Source: JARBUG01 sp035628915
GTDB taxonomy: Bacteria > Bacillota > Sulfobacillia > Symbiobacteriales > Symbiobacteriaceae
Reading direction: 5' to 3'
DNA: 64,000 nucleotides
Assembly (NCBI GenBank): GCA_035628915.1
Contig: DASPIW010000007.1
Coordinates: forward strand, 1 to 64,000
The notes under the pieces are model-generated. The model saw only the letters and a program-made list of their open reading frames with translations, was not told the DNA's origin and did not search any database. Both the position numbers and the translations under genes were made by a program. Shown here in pieces: positions 1 to 8,649 of the stretch. Numbering within the stretch: position 1 is the stretch's first letter; each line of letters begins with the position of its first letter.

Positions 1-697
<697 letters not shown>

Positions 698-838
698 CTG
701 GAGTCACGTTCCGGTAACATACGCCGGGACTACTCTAGGTCGATCGCTTCTCCTTGATTGAGTTCATGGAGAAGTGTCAACTCAAGTGCGACCGCAGAGC
801 TCATTCTTACACTGACTAGTTTTGAAGGCTTGAGGAAG

Positions 839-884
839 AACGGACGAGGCTCGCACAACAATGATGCGAGCCTCGTCCGTTTTG
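839..884 (+). terminator. Rho-independent terminator after the 16S gene
   Basis: A perfect 17-bp inverted repeat (839-855 with 865-881, 9-base loop) is followed by TTTTG. It probably ends transcription of the 16S transcript before any 23S gene. Between 697 and 839 there are smaller complementary stretches (CTTCTCC/GGAGAAG and TTGAGTT/AACTCAA, 748-795) that may be rRNA processing stems. Confidence 0.85.
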
Positions 885-1584
885 TGTTGTGCGCCAACGC
901 ATCCTTCTTTTGTGTAGGAAGCCTATCCACCAAATAGCTGGATAGTTTCGAACAAAACCTTCGTGACCTCCGTATAATCGGCCGTCTCTCAATGTCGGGC
1001 CGGCCCTGAAGGATGAGAACATTCGGATCCCTCAGGGCATGTGTCTGGAGATTCCAGTGGCCCTGGTACTGGATGAGGGTGTTCTGAAAGTGGAGTTTTG
1101 CCTGCACAAGGGCGTAGAGCGACCTGTTAACCAAGCGGGACGCCGACTCCGGGACAGCCGAACCGGAGAACGACGAGGAGGACGAGAGCCTGGAAGCCGA
1201 GCAGTAGGGTTGTATGCGGCCCCCAACCCACCCGGGCCTCGCGGTCTTTGAGCTTCATCCGTATGGTTCCGCCCTGGCGCACGCATGGCGCCGTCATGCT
1301 CCGTCGTGGGAGCGGTATGCCTTTGTCACGGGTTCATCCTGTCTCCGGCATTATGGCGTCACGCCCTCGTCATGGCTTCGGTCTATCTTCGTCATGGCAT
1401 TTGGTATAGGCATGAAACATCTGCAAATGCCCAGGATGGGTCCATGTCCGAGCCGTGGTATGGCATCAATGATGAGGTACCTGGCCATGACGGGACCGTG
1501 ATGAGGGCAGGCTTGCGCCACCCCGAGCCATATCGCCTTCGGGAAGGGGTTCGATGGCTCGATCCCACCCCTGCGTACCAGACA
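885..1584. other. Gene-free spacer, nothing recognised
   Basis: About 700 bases between the rRNA terminator and the glutamate synthase operon. Short open frames occur on both strands, but none has a ribosome binding site, a recognisable family or plausible composition. Around 1290-1400 the trinucleotides TCATGG/CGTCAT recur irregularly. A TTCGATGG...TCGATCCC stretch near 1550 superficially resembles a tRNA T-arm, but no cloverleaf can be drawn. No 23S, 5S or tRNA was found. Confidence 0.6.
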
Positions 1585-1618
1585 ACGCCAGAAGCGGCAG
1601 GCCTGCCGCTTCTGGCGT
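1585..1618. terminator. Perfect 34-bp palindrome, probable terminator of the glutamate synthase operon
   Basis: A loop-less perfect palindrome of two 17-base arms (1585-1601 and 1602-1618) sits 47 bases beyond the stop codon of the last gene of the leftward operon. The flanking T-tracts are poor on both strands, so it may act as a terminator, a 3'-end stabiliser or a barrier between the rRNA region and the operon. Confidence 0.55.
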
Positions 1619-1665
1619 CTTGATGCTCATCCTGAGCTGACGGGAGCCGATACGCACGCAAACGC

Positions 1666-2481
1666 CTAGTAGGCGTACAGCCGCCCGTAGGGCCGCAGGG
1701 ACTTGGGATACAGCTTCACGAAGGGGCGCTTCAGAATCTCAGCGGCGTCCCCGCCGAACAGCTCGGCATAGCGCCGGACGGCGGCGCCGATCTGCTCCTG
1801 TTCCTCGGGCTCCGGCTCGGTCAGGCCGACTTCCTTGCCCACCTGGGCCGGGTCCACATGGCCCCGCACGAAAATCCGGCCGCCGTGCATGCCCGTGCCA
1901 ATGAAGTCCGCCTTGTACTTCTCGCCTTCAGCCAGACCCAGGCCCAGCAGGATCACCGTGCCGCCCGACATATACTCGCCGAAGAAGTCCTGGCAGGTGC
2001 CGCCGATGACCACCTGGGGCACCTTGTCGCCGTACTCCTTCATGTGGATGCCGCAGCGGTAGCCCACGCTGTCCCGAACCCAGAGCTTGCCGCCCCGCAT
2101 CGACATGGCAAGCGCGTCGCCGGCGTGGCCGTGCACGATGATTTCGCCGTCGTTCATGGTGTTGCCCAGGCCGTCCTGGGCGTTGCCGAAGACTTCGATC
2201 GTCGGGCCGTCCATGGCAAAGCCAAGGTCGTTGCCGGGCGTGCCGTAGACTTTCAGCTGGTAGTCGCCGGGAATCGACGTGCCCAGGTAACGCTGCCCAT
2301 AGCAGTTGATGATCTCAATCTCGCGAATGCCGTGCTTGACCAACTGGCGAAGCTGTTCGTTCAGTTGCCGGTAATAGATGCCGCTGGCGTCCACGATGCC
2401 GCGGCCCTGTTCCATGCGCACCGGGTTGGTCGGGCCGGCCATGGCGTAAGCGCCGGGCGTTGCATAACTCCACGGTGCCAT
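1666..2481 (-). CDS. Glutamate synthase GXGXG-domain subunit
   Basis: 271 residues. This is the C-terminal beta-helix (GXGXG, alpha-subunit domain 3) of glutamate synthase as a stand-alone protein. Glycine-rich turns of the type GxxGxxLGxxMxxGxIxVxG run through residues 80-190 (for example NAQDGLGNTMNDGEI and GHAGDALAMSMRGGKLWV). In known glutamate synthases this domain is structural and packs against the FMN domain that forms glutamate from 2-oxoglutarate and channelled ammonia. The ATG chosen at 2481 overlaps the TAA of the preceding gene (TAATG), which indicates translational coupling; a longer open frame upstream would run into that gene. It is last in a five-gene leftward operon and is followed by a palindromic terminator. 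The family assignment is secure; the exact partner set is inferred from the operon. Confidence 0.92.
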   Translation of the reverse strand: MAPWSYATPGAYAMAGPTNPVRMEQGRGIVDASGIYYRQLNEQLRQLVKHGIREIEIINCYGQRYLGTSIPGDYQLKVYGTPGNDLGFAMDGPTIEVFGNAQDGLGNTMNDGEIIVHGHAGDALAMSMRGGKLWVRDSVGYRCGIHMKEYGDKVPQVVIGGTCQDFFGEYMSGGTVILLGLGLAEGEKYKADFIGTGMHGGRIFVRGHVDPAQVGKEVGLTEPEPEEQEQIGAAVRRYAELFGGDAAEILKRPFVKLYPKSLRPYGRLYAY

Positions 2482-4025
2482 TACAGACCTGCCCCCTTTA
2501 CGCCGAGTGCATCCATTTCCCACTGCTCCAGCCCGACGGCACGCAGATGCAGGCGATTGCCGCGCAGCGACTCAACCGAGTTGATGCCCATGCCGCCCAG
2601 CATCTCCTTGATCTCCCGGCTCCAGGCCCGGAGCAGGTTCTCCAGGCGTTCGGCGGCGTGGTCGGGGTTGAGCCGCTTGACGACTTCGGGACGGTTAGAG
2701 GTAATGCCCCAGGCGCACTTGCCCGTGTAGCACTTCTGGCAGAGCGTGCAGCCGATGGCCACGAAAGCGGCGGTGCCAATATATACTGCGTCAGCGCCGA
2801 GGGCGATCGCCTTGATCACGTCGCCGCTGCTGCGGAAGCCGCCGGCCACCACAAGGGAGGCCTGGTGGCGGATGCCTTCCTTGCGCAGCCGCTGGTCGAC
2901 CTGCGCGAGGGCCAGTTCAATCGGGATGCCCACGTTATCGCGGATGACCTTGGGCGCCGCGCCCGTGCCGCCCCGCAGGCCATCAATCACGACGATGTCG
3001 GCACCGGCCCGCACGATGCCGGAAGCGATGGCCGAGACGTTGTGCACGGCGGCGATTTTCACGGCCACCGGCTTTTCGTACCGGGTTGCTTCCTTCAGCG
3101 CGTGAATCAGCATGCCCAGGTCTTCGATGGAGTAGATGTCGTGGTGCGGAGCCGGGGAGATGGCGTCGGACCCCTCAGGAATCATGCGGGTCCGGCTGAC
3201 GTCCAGCGTCACTTTTTCGCCCGGCAGGTGGCCGCCGATGCCCGGCTTGGCGCCCTGACCGACCTTAATCTCGACAAAGCGGGCGTCGTTCAGGTACTCC
3301 AGGTCCACGCCGAAGCGGCCGGAGGCCACCTGGACGATGACGTTCTCCTTGTACTGGCGGAACTCCCGCGGCCAGCCGCCTTCGCCGGTGTTGGCCATGG
3401 TGCCGAACGCCTGCGCAGCCCGCATGAGCGCATGCTGGGTGTTATAGGAGATGGCGCCGTAGGACATGGCCGAGAACATCAGCGGCGTTTCGATGGCGAC
3501 CAGCGGCGTCATGTTCTGAATCGGCACCACGGGCGAGCCGTGGCCTTCGCCCTGCCCTTCGCCGTCCCGCTGGAAAACGACCCGGTCGGGCTTGCGGCCC
3601 AGGTAGGTCCGCAGTTCCATGGGCTCGCGGAGCGGGTCGATGGAGGGGTTGGTCACCTGCGAAGCGTTAAGCACCAGGTGGTCCCAGTAGATCCGGAACG
3701 GCTTGTCGTTGCCCATGCCGGTCAGCACGATGCCGCCCGATTCCGCCTGCTTCTTGACGTCAAACAGGTTCTCCAGGCGCCAGTTGGCGTTGGGGCGGGA
3801 CTGCGTCGGGTTGGTCCGGATGGTCAGCGCATTCGTCGGGCAGAAGACCTGGCAGCGCTGGCAGCCCACGCAGTTCATATCCACCGCGAAGAGCTCGTCC
3901 AATCCGGCATCATAACTGTGCACGTCGAAGGTGCACTGGTTTACGCAGACCTGGCAGCGGATGCAGCGGTCGTCGTTCCGCTCGACGATGAACTCCGGCC
4001 AGGTGTGTGTCTTCATCGGGCTCAT
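2481..4025 (-). CDS. gltB: Glutamate synthase FMN/Fe-S core subunit (archaeal type)
   Basis: 514 residues. It carries two N-terminal 4Fe-4S motifs (C21xxC24xxC27xxxC31 and C52xxC55xxC58xxxC62) fused to an FMN-binding (beta/alpha)8 synthase domain. Recognisable core pieces are SYGAISYNTQHALMRA, GQGAKPGIGGHLPG, a Gly-rich FMN phosphate site near VIDGLRGGTGAAP, and a C-terminal Cys cluster CTLCQKCYTGKC for the 3Fe-4S centre. The reaction is reductive transfer of glutamine-derived ammonia to 2-oxoglutarate. The glutaminase and GXGXG domains are encoded by the adjacent genes, the split arrangement known from archaea, Thermotogales and some Clostridia. The start overlaps the upstream stop as ATGA. 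Electrons presumably come from the ferredoxin and flavoprotein encoded upstream; that supply route is inferred from gene order. Confidence 0.94.
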   Translation of the reverse strand: MSPMKTHTWPEFIVERNDDRCIRCQVCVNQCTFDVHSYDAGLDELFAVDMNCVGCQRCQVFCPTNALTIRTNPTQSRPNANWRLENLFDVKKQAESGGIVLTGMGNDKPFRIYWDHLVLNASQVTNPSIDPLREPMELRTYLGRKPDRVVFQRDGEGQGEGHGSPVVPIQNMTPLVAIETPLMFSAMSYGAISYNTQHALMRAAQAFGTMANTGEGGWPREFRQYKENVIVQVASGRFGVDLEYLNDARFVEIKVGQGAKPGIGGHLPGEKVTLDVSRTRMIPEGSDAISPAPHHDIYSIEDLGMLIHALKEATRYEKPVAVKIAAVHNVSAIASGIVRAGADIVVIDGLRGGTGAAPKVIRDNVGIPIELALAQVDQRLRKEGIRHQASLVVAGGFRSSGDVIKAIALGADAVYIGTAAFVAIGCTLCQKCYTGKCAWGITSNRPEVVKRLNPDHAAERLENLLRAWSREIKEMLGGMGINSVESLRGNRLHLRAVGLEQWEMDALGVKGAGL

Positions 4026-5164
4026 TTTACGGCAGACCTCCCTTCCGGATGGGCGATGGCCATAGCGGCGTCATCCAGCCGGACGATGACGGGCTCGCCG
4101 CCCTTGGGGATCCAGACCCGGTCGAGCTTGGGCTCCACGAGGCGAATGGGCGCCTCTTCGGAAGCGATATAGACGGCATCGTCCTTTTCGGCAGCGACCA
4201 GGGGCCGCAGGCGAATCCGGTCGCCGAGGGCGATCATTTCGCCCTGGTGGGCCAGCACGATGCTGAACGGGCCGTTCATGAGCAGCGGGCCGTAGATGAC
4301 CCGGAGGGTGGTGTACAGGTCCTTCTCCGCCTTAGGCATCCGGTCGATGTCACGCCAGAGCGGCGGCGCCATCACCTTGCAGACCATGTCAATGGGCAGG
4401 CCGTGCCGGCGGGCGAGCAGGTCCACGGCATAGGTAATGACTTCGGTGTCGGTGTGCATGGTGCAGTAGTAGCCATGCATCTCCAGGAAATTCCGGTTGG
4501 AGCCGTAGCTGGAGATTTCGCCGTTATGGACAACGGTCCAGTCCAGCGTCGAGAAGGGGTGAGCGCCGCCCCACCAGGCCTGGGTGTTGGTCGGGAAACG
4601 GCTGTGAGCGGTCCAGCAGTAAGCCTCATAGTCCTCCAGCCGGTAGAACCGGCCGACATCTTCCGTGTGACCCACGGCCTTGAAGACGCCCATGTTCTTG
4701 CCGCTGGAGAAGACGAAGGCGCCGTCGATTTTCTGATTGATGTGCATGACCCGCTGGACGACGAAGTCGTCTTCGCTCAGGCCGTTCAGCAGATGATGAT
4801 TAGGCCCCAGGAAGTAGCGGTAGAGGATGGGGGCAGAGCTGATGCCCGGATGGGGCCGAGTGGGAATCTCCTCGCCGTCCATCGAGCTGAAGAACTGGTG
4901 CAGGTACTTCTCCGTCTCCGCCTTGGCCGACTTGTGCTCGAACATCATGTGGAAGGCGTACAGGTGCGGCCAGCCGGGGTAAATGCCGTAGGCCGCGTAG
5001 CCGCCACCGAGACCGTTGCCGCGGTCGTGCATGTTCTCCATCGCCCGAATGGGGATCTCACCGGAGAAAGTGCGACCGGAGCGGGACATGACGGCGAAAA
5101 TGCCACAGGCGTCGTGCAGCTTATCGTCACCGTACGGATTTTGCTTTTTGCCAAGATCGTACAC
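4022..5164 (-). CDS. Class II glutamine amidotransferase subunit of glutamate synthase
   Basis: 380 residues. An N-terminal-nucleophile glutaminase domain is shown by the DACGIF motif with catalytic Cys at residue 20, followed by typical class II pieces (RFPTNTQAWWGGAHPF, VVHNGEISSYGSNR and TDTEVITYAVD). In related enzymes the Cys must become the N-terminus, so a 19-residue propeptide would have to be removed here, or the Cys acts internally as proposed for some archaeal-type homologues. It releases ammonia from glutamine for the FMN subunit encoded next, with which it overlaps by 4 bases (ATGA). The start is a GTG behind GGAAGGTGAGG, 6 bases after the preceding stop. Confidence 0.92.
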   Translation of the reverse strand: MYDLGKKQNPYGDDKLHDACGIFAVMSRSGRTFSGEIPIRAMENMHDRGNGLGGGYAAYGIYPGWPHLYAFHMMFEHKSAKAETEKYLHQFFSSMDGEEIPTRPHPGISSAPILYRYFLGPNHHLLNGLSEDDFVVQRVMHINQKIDGAFVFSSGKNMGVFKAVGHTEDVGRFYRLEDYEAYCWTAHSRFPTNTQAWWGGAHPFSTLDWTVVHNGEISSYGSNRNFLEMHGYYCTMHTDTEVITYAVDLLARRHGLPIDMVCKVMAPPLWRDIDRMPKAEKDLYTTLRVIYGPLLMNGPFSIVLAHQGEMIALGDRIRLRPLVAAEKDDAVYIASEEAPIRLVEPKLDRVWIPKGGEPVIVRLDDAAMAIAHPEGRSAVK

Positions 5165-5170
5165 GGCGCC

Positions 5171-6466
5171 TCACCTTCCCTTCAGCCGCTGCCGGCGGAG
5201 CTCGTCCGGCAACGAGATCAGTGCTTTGTGACCCATCAGCTTGTCCCGGAAACCGGCAGTCGGCAGTTCTTCCTTCATCAGGCCGGTCATGATGCCGGCC
5301 CGGTCGACGGCGGAACCCATCAGGACAAACCCGGCGATTTTGTCGTCGCGCAGGATGATCTTCTGGTAGTAGCCGTCGTCGTGCAGCCGGGTGTCCGTGA
5401 TGATTTCATAGTTGGCGGCGGGTACACCCGGGGCGGTGGTGTCATGAATGCCGGCCGACATGGTCGGGAAGCCGAAGAAGTGGCTGGCGTTCATGGCAAT
5501 GTCGCCGGCCGAGGTGGCCTGCCGTCCCGCCATGTTTTGCCCGGCCAGGCGCCCGCCGGTGTAGGCCCGGGGCAGAATCGGCATGGGTCCGGTCGCACCG
5601 GTGATGCGGTTGTACCCTTCGGCACAGTCGCCGGCGGCGTAGATGCCGGGGGCGCTGGTGGTGCCGCTCCGGTCGGTAATGATGCCGCGGCCCACATTCA
5701 GGCCGGCAGCCTTCGCCAGGTCCGCCCGGGGGGCGACGCCCACGGACATGATCACCATGTCGGCGGGGATCTCCTCGCCGGTACTCAGCTTGACGCCGCC
5801 CACCTTGCCCGGTTCGCCGGGCTTTTCGAGAATCTCGGCGACACCGATGCCGGTGATCATGCGAACGCCCCGCTGCTCGAACAGGGAGGCGGTATAGGTG
5901 GATGCGGTCTGGTCGAGCACTGGCGCCAGAATGCGGGGCAGCAGCTCGACGACGGTCACCTTGCGGCCGAGTTCACAGAGGGCTTCCGCCGCCTGCATGC
6001 CGATGAGGCCGCCACCGATGACCACGGCCTGGCGGCACCCGGACAGGGCTTCCTCCACGGCCTCCACGTCGGCCATGGACTGGAAGGTGAAAACGCCTTC
6101 GAGCTTGGCACCGGGCAGCGGCGGCACAATCGCCTTGCCGCCGGTGGCCAGGAGCAGCTGGTCGTAGGAGATCTCCTCGCCGTCTTCAAGGGCGAGCTGC
6201 TTCGCATCCGGGCTGATCTGAACGGCCCGGCGCCCGAGCAGGGCATCAATGTTGAGCCGCTGGTAGAAATCGCGGGGGCGGTAGTTCATGCCGTCCTTCG
6301 TGAGGCGTCCCATCAGGTAGAAAGCGATCAGTGCGCGTGAGTGGGTATGGTAGGGTTCGTCGGAGATGATGCCGACGGAGCGCTCCCGGTCCAGTTCCCG
6401 GATGGCTTCGGCAGCGCCGACGCCGGCGACCGAGTTGCCGACGATGAGGTAGTGGTAGTGGGTCAT
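5171..6466 (-). CDS. FAD/NAD(P)-dependent oxidoreductase of the glutamate synthase operon
   Basis: 431 residues, pyridine-nucleotide-disulfide oxidoreductase class I fold. The N-terminal FAD motif is GNSVAGVGAAEAIRE; a second Rossmann motif (VVIGGGLIGMQAAEAL, about residues 145-160) binds NAD(P)H; GIYAAGDCAEG is the C-terminal FAD motif. No redox-active CxxC or CxxxxC pair is visible, so it resembles ferredoxin or rubredoxin reductase and nitrite-reductase-type reductases rather than disulfide reductases. Its place between a dicluster ferredoxin and the synthase subunits suggests it passes electrons from NAD(P)H to the ferredoxin or synthase, replacing the usual GltD subunit. The start ATG overlaps the upstream stop (ATGA). 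The role is inferred from position; the family is clear. Confidence 0.9.
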   Translation of the reverse strand: MTHYHYLIVGNSVAGVGAAEAIRELDRERSVGIISDEPYHTHSRALIAFYLMGRLTKDGMNYRPRDFYQRLNIDALLGRRAVQISPDAKQLALEDGEEISYDQLLLATGGKAIVPPLPGAKLEGVFTFQSMADVEAVEEALSGCRQAVVIGGGLIGMQAAEALCELGRKVTVVELLPRILAPVLDQTASTYTASLFEQRGVRMITGIGVAEILEKPGEPGKVGGVKLSTGEEIPADMVIMSVGVAPRADLAKAAGLNVGRGIITDRSGTTSAPGIYAAGDCAEGYNRITGATGPMPILPRAYTGGRLAGQNMAGRQATSAGDIAMNASHFFGFPTMSAGIHDTTAPGVPAANYEIITDTRLHDDGYYQKIILRDDKIAGFVLMGSAVDRAGIMTGLMKEELPTAGFRDKLMGHKALISLPDELRRQRLKGR

Positions 6467-6939
6467 TGCGCCTTCCTCACCTCCGGGAGAATTTCAGCGT
6501 CGGCGTCCAGGTCCTCCGCCAGCACCAGGGCGTCGTTCGGGCAGGCGGCCACGCACGCCGGGACTTCGAGCCCGGGGCAGAGGTCGCACTTCAGGGCGAC
6601 GTGGTTGTCCCCCCGCTTGATCGCGCCGAACTGGCAGGCCAGAATGCAGGTCCAGCAGCCGATGCACTTCGATTCGTCCACCCGGATGGCTCCGTCCGGC
6701 TCGCGGTGCATGGCGCCGCTGACGCACGAATAGACGCAGGACGGTTCCTCACAGTGGCGGCACATGAAGCTGAAAGAGAGAGCGCCCTTCACTTCGACGG
6801 AGCAGCGGGGGACAGGTCGGGTTTTTTCGCGTTTAAAGGCTTTGATCAGGTGCTTGGAACCGGAGTGCTGTACCGCGCAGTGCACTTCGCAAAGGCGGCA
6901 TGCCATACAGACTTCTTCACGCGCATAGATACGCTTCAA
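6463..6939 (-). CDS. 4Fe-4S ferredoxin-type electron transfer protein
   Basis: 158 residues with about four Cys-rich cluster sites: CMACRLCEVHC (residues 11-21), CRHCEEPSCVYSC, CIGCWTCILAC and CDLCPGLEVPACVAAC. This HycB/DmsB-like arrangement commonly relays electrons between a flavoprotein and a partner enzyme. It is first in the operon and probably serves the glutamate synthase encoded downstream. The start is TTG, behind GAGGTCA with short spacing; a GGGGGAG further upstream could also serve. It overlaps the next gene by 4 bases. Confidence 0.88.
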   Translation of the reverse strand: MKRIYAREEVCMACRLCEVHCAVQHSGSKHLIKAFKREKTRPVPRCSVEVKGALSFSFMCRHCEEPSCVYSCVSGAMHREPDGAIRVDESKCIGCWTCILACQFGAIKRGDNHVALKCDLCPGLEVPACVAACPNDALVLAEDLDADAEILPEVRKAQ

Positions 6940-6985
6940 TTGACCTCACTCCCCCTGGCACAAGTTTCGTGATATGAGTTATCAG

Positions 6986-7026
6986 AGTATACGGAGGGCG
7001 GGGAGGCTGATTAAACCTCCCCGCCC
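6986..7026 (-). promoter_or_regulatory. Probable promoter and inverted repeat upstream of the glutamate synthase operon
   Basis: On the minus strand a TATACT -10 hexamer lies at 6991-6986, 47 bases before the first start codon. Immediately upstream is a perfect 11-bp inverted repeat (6996-7006 with 7016-7026) whose 9-base loop contains the poor -35 candidate TTAATC. No T-tract follows, so an operator is more likely than a terminator. No T-box motif was found in the leader. Confidence 0.45.
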
Positions 7027-7332
7027 GCCGGTTGGCGCTCTGAACGAATGGAGCTAACGAGAATTACTACCACTCTAGTGATAACCGACCCGCCCGTCAA
7101 TAGGCTGAGCGCATAGATATGCAAGGTCTATGTATAAATAGACTTTAGCACTACTATGCTGTAGTGCGGTGAAGGATTTCGTCTCCGCCACACCCGCCGC
7201 AAACTCGCCGAGGATGTACATCGCTAGGAGGAGACGCCCGCGACCGGCGCCAATATCCTGCAAAGCTGAGGAGGGACTCGCGCCCGGCACGCGGAAGTGT
7301 TGCCGGGATTGCGTGTGAGAGGAGTTGCAGGC
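7027..7332. other. Intergenic region between the divergent glutamate synthase and Nudix genes
   Basis: About 300 bases holding the upstream regions of two divergent units. I see no gene here. Open frames on the minus strand across the Nudix gene are shadows. Transcription signals for the Nudix gene were not identified with confidence. Confidence 0.5.
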
Positions 7333-7827
7333 ATGTCGCAGCCACAGGGCGCCCGGTTTCACGGCAAGATCGTCGTTGGCGTGCTGGGAGTGGTCGTTGA
7401 TCCAGATGGGCGGCTGCTCTTCGTCGCCCAGAGAAACGGTCCGTTCGGCGGCAACTGGCTGCTGCCCGGCGGCGGCGTGGAGCCGGGGGAGAGCGCGGAA
7501 GCGGCCGTCGTGCGGGAGATCCGAGAAGAGACCGGCCTGGAGATGATCGGTGTACAGTTCAGCGCCGTCTACGAAATGCGGGGCGCCTGGGCCGGCGGTG
7601 ACTACCACCTGCTCATGCTGGCCTTCCGCGGCACGGCCTGCGGCGAAATTCCGCCCGACTTCCAGGGCGACGGCGTTGGCGCAGTCCGGTGGGCGCATTG
7701 CCACGAACTGCCTCTGCATAGCACCGACCTGCGCATCCTGACCGATGCGGGGCTGGCATCCTTCTCCGATGACCAGATTAACGCCGCCCTCCGGGCCGAC
7801 GGCATCACCATGAGGGTCTACGGATGA
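7333..7827 (+). CDS. Nudix hydrolase
   Basis: 164 residues. The Nudix box is complete: GGGVEPGESAEAAVVREI followed by REETGLEM matches GX5EX7REUXEEXGU, so the Mg-binding glutamates are in place. The family hydrolyses nucleoside diphosphates linked to another moiety; the substrate cannot be told from sequence. The ATG at 7333 is preferred because GAGAGGAG lies 8 bases upstream; an in-frame upstream extension lacks a site. The gene overlaps the HAD phosphatase by 4 bases (ATGA), so the two are translated together and may both act in metabolite clean-up. Confidence 0.9.
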   Translation: MSQPQGARFHGKIVVGVLGVVVDPDGRLLFVAQRNGPFGGNWLLPGGGVEPGESAEAAVVREIREETGLEMIGVQFSAVYEMRGAWAGGDYHLLMLAFRGTACGEIPPDFQGDGVGAVRWAHCHELPLHSTDLRILTDAGLASFSDDQINAALRADGITMRVYG

Positions 7828-8633
7828 CCTACCGCCTCATCGCAACAGATATCGACGGGACGCTTTTGAACGAAAGCCATGAAGTGACCCCCCGCACCCG
7901 GCAGGCCGTGGCCGAACTGCAGCGGCGGGGGGTCACTCTGGTGCTGACCACGGCCCGGCCGCCCCGGGCCATCCGCCACATTTACGACGACCTCGGGCTG
8001 AACGGGCCCGTCATCGCCTACAACGGCGCCCTGGTCTACGACCCGGCCCACGACCGGCCACTGCTGCACCATCCCATTCATCAGGAGGCGGCCCTGGCGA
8101 TCGTCGCCGCCATCCGGGCGGCGGCGCCGGAGCTCAACCTTGGCCTGGAATTGATGGACGAGTGGCATGTGGACCGGGTGGATGAGCACCTGCAGTGGAT
8201 ACTGGATACGAACCGGGTGGCGGCCCCTATTTTCGGCGATGTGGCCCGGGCGATTGAGACCACCCGCCGTAAAGTCAGCAAGATCTACTTCCTGGCGCCG
8301 GCCCACGTGCGGCGGGCCGTGGAGGAACGGCTTCCGCCCGGCGTTTCCGTCACTTCTTCCGGCATGGATTTTGTGGAAATCCACGCCGCCGGCGTGGACA
8401 AGGGCGCCGCCCTGCGGGCCCTGGGTGCCATTCTCGGGATTCCCCGGGAAGCGACGCTGGCCCTGGGCGACGGGGAGAACGACATTCCCCTGCTCCAGGC
8501 CGCAGGACTCAGCGTGGCAATGGGCAACGCCGCGGAGACCGTCCGCCGGGCGGCAGGCGCGGTGACGGAGCCCAACACCGCGGAGGGGTGGGCCCGGGCG
8601 ATTGAGCGCTATGTACTGGCAGTCGGGGAGTAG
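7824..8633 (+). CDS. Cof-type HAD superfamily phosphatase
   Basis: 269 residues. Motif I is DIDGTL (residues 8-13, nucleophile and acid/base Asp), motif II is the TT of VLTTARP, motif III is the Lys in the VDKG region, and motif IV is GDGENDIPLL. The central part forms the C2B cap typical of Cof/YidA sugar-phosphate and pyridoxal-phosphate phosphatases; length is normal for the family. It starts inside the stop codon of the Nudix gene. The specific substrate is not predictable. Confidence 0.9.
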   Translation: MTYRLIATDIDGTLLNESHEVTPRTRQAVAELQRRGVTLVLTTARPPRAIRHIYDDLGLNGPVIAYNGALVYDPAHDRPLLHHPIHQEAALAIVAAIRAAAPELNLGLELMDEWHVDRVDEHLQWILDTNRVAAPIFGDVARAIETTRRKVSKIYFLAPAHVRRAVEERLPPGVSVTSSGMDFVEIHAAGVDKGAALRALGAILGIPREATLALGDGENDIPLLQAAGLSVAMGNAAETVRRAAGAVTEPNTAEGWARAIERYVLAVGE

Positions 8634-8649
8634 CCCCCTTACCCCACAA

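Noticed and set aside
1540..1580. tRNA T-arm-like sequence TTCGATGG...TCGATCCC
   Set aside because: No acceptor stem, D-arm or anticodon arm can be built around it.
730..1661. Several short ORFs in the spacer after the 16S gene
   Set aside because: They cross the terminator hairpins, overlap each other on both strands, have no ribosome binding site and resemble no family.
2460..6340. Two very long plus-strand open frames (570 and 777 codons) across the glutamate synthase operon
   Set aside because: They lie antisense to clearly homologous proteins, have His/Gly/Val/Ala-rich composition typical of GC-rich antisense frames, and lack ribosome binding sites. The same applies to long antisense frames at 9082-10326, 31926-33962, 37552-38406, 45501-46895, 59092-60666 and 60560-62470.
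7075..7719. Minus-strand 214-codon frame opposite the Nudix gene
   Set aside because: Antisense to a protein with a complete Nudix box; no ribosome binding site.
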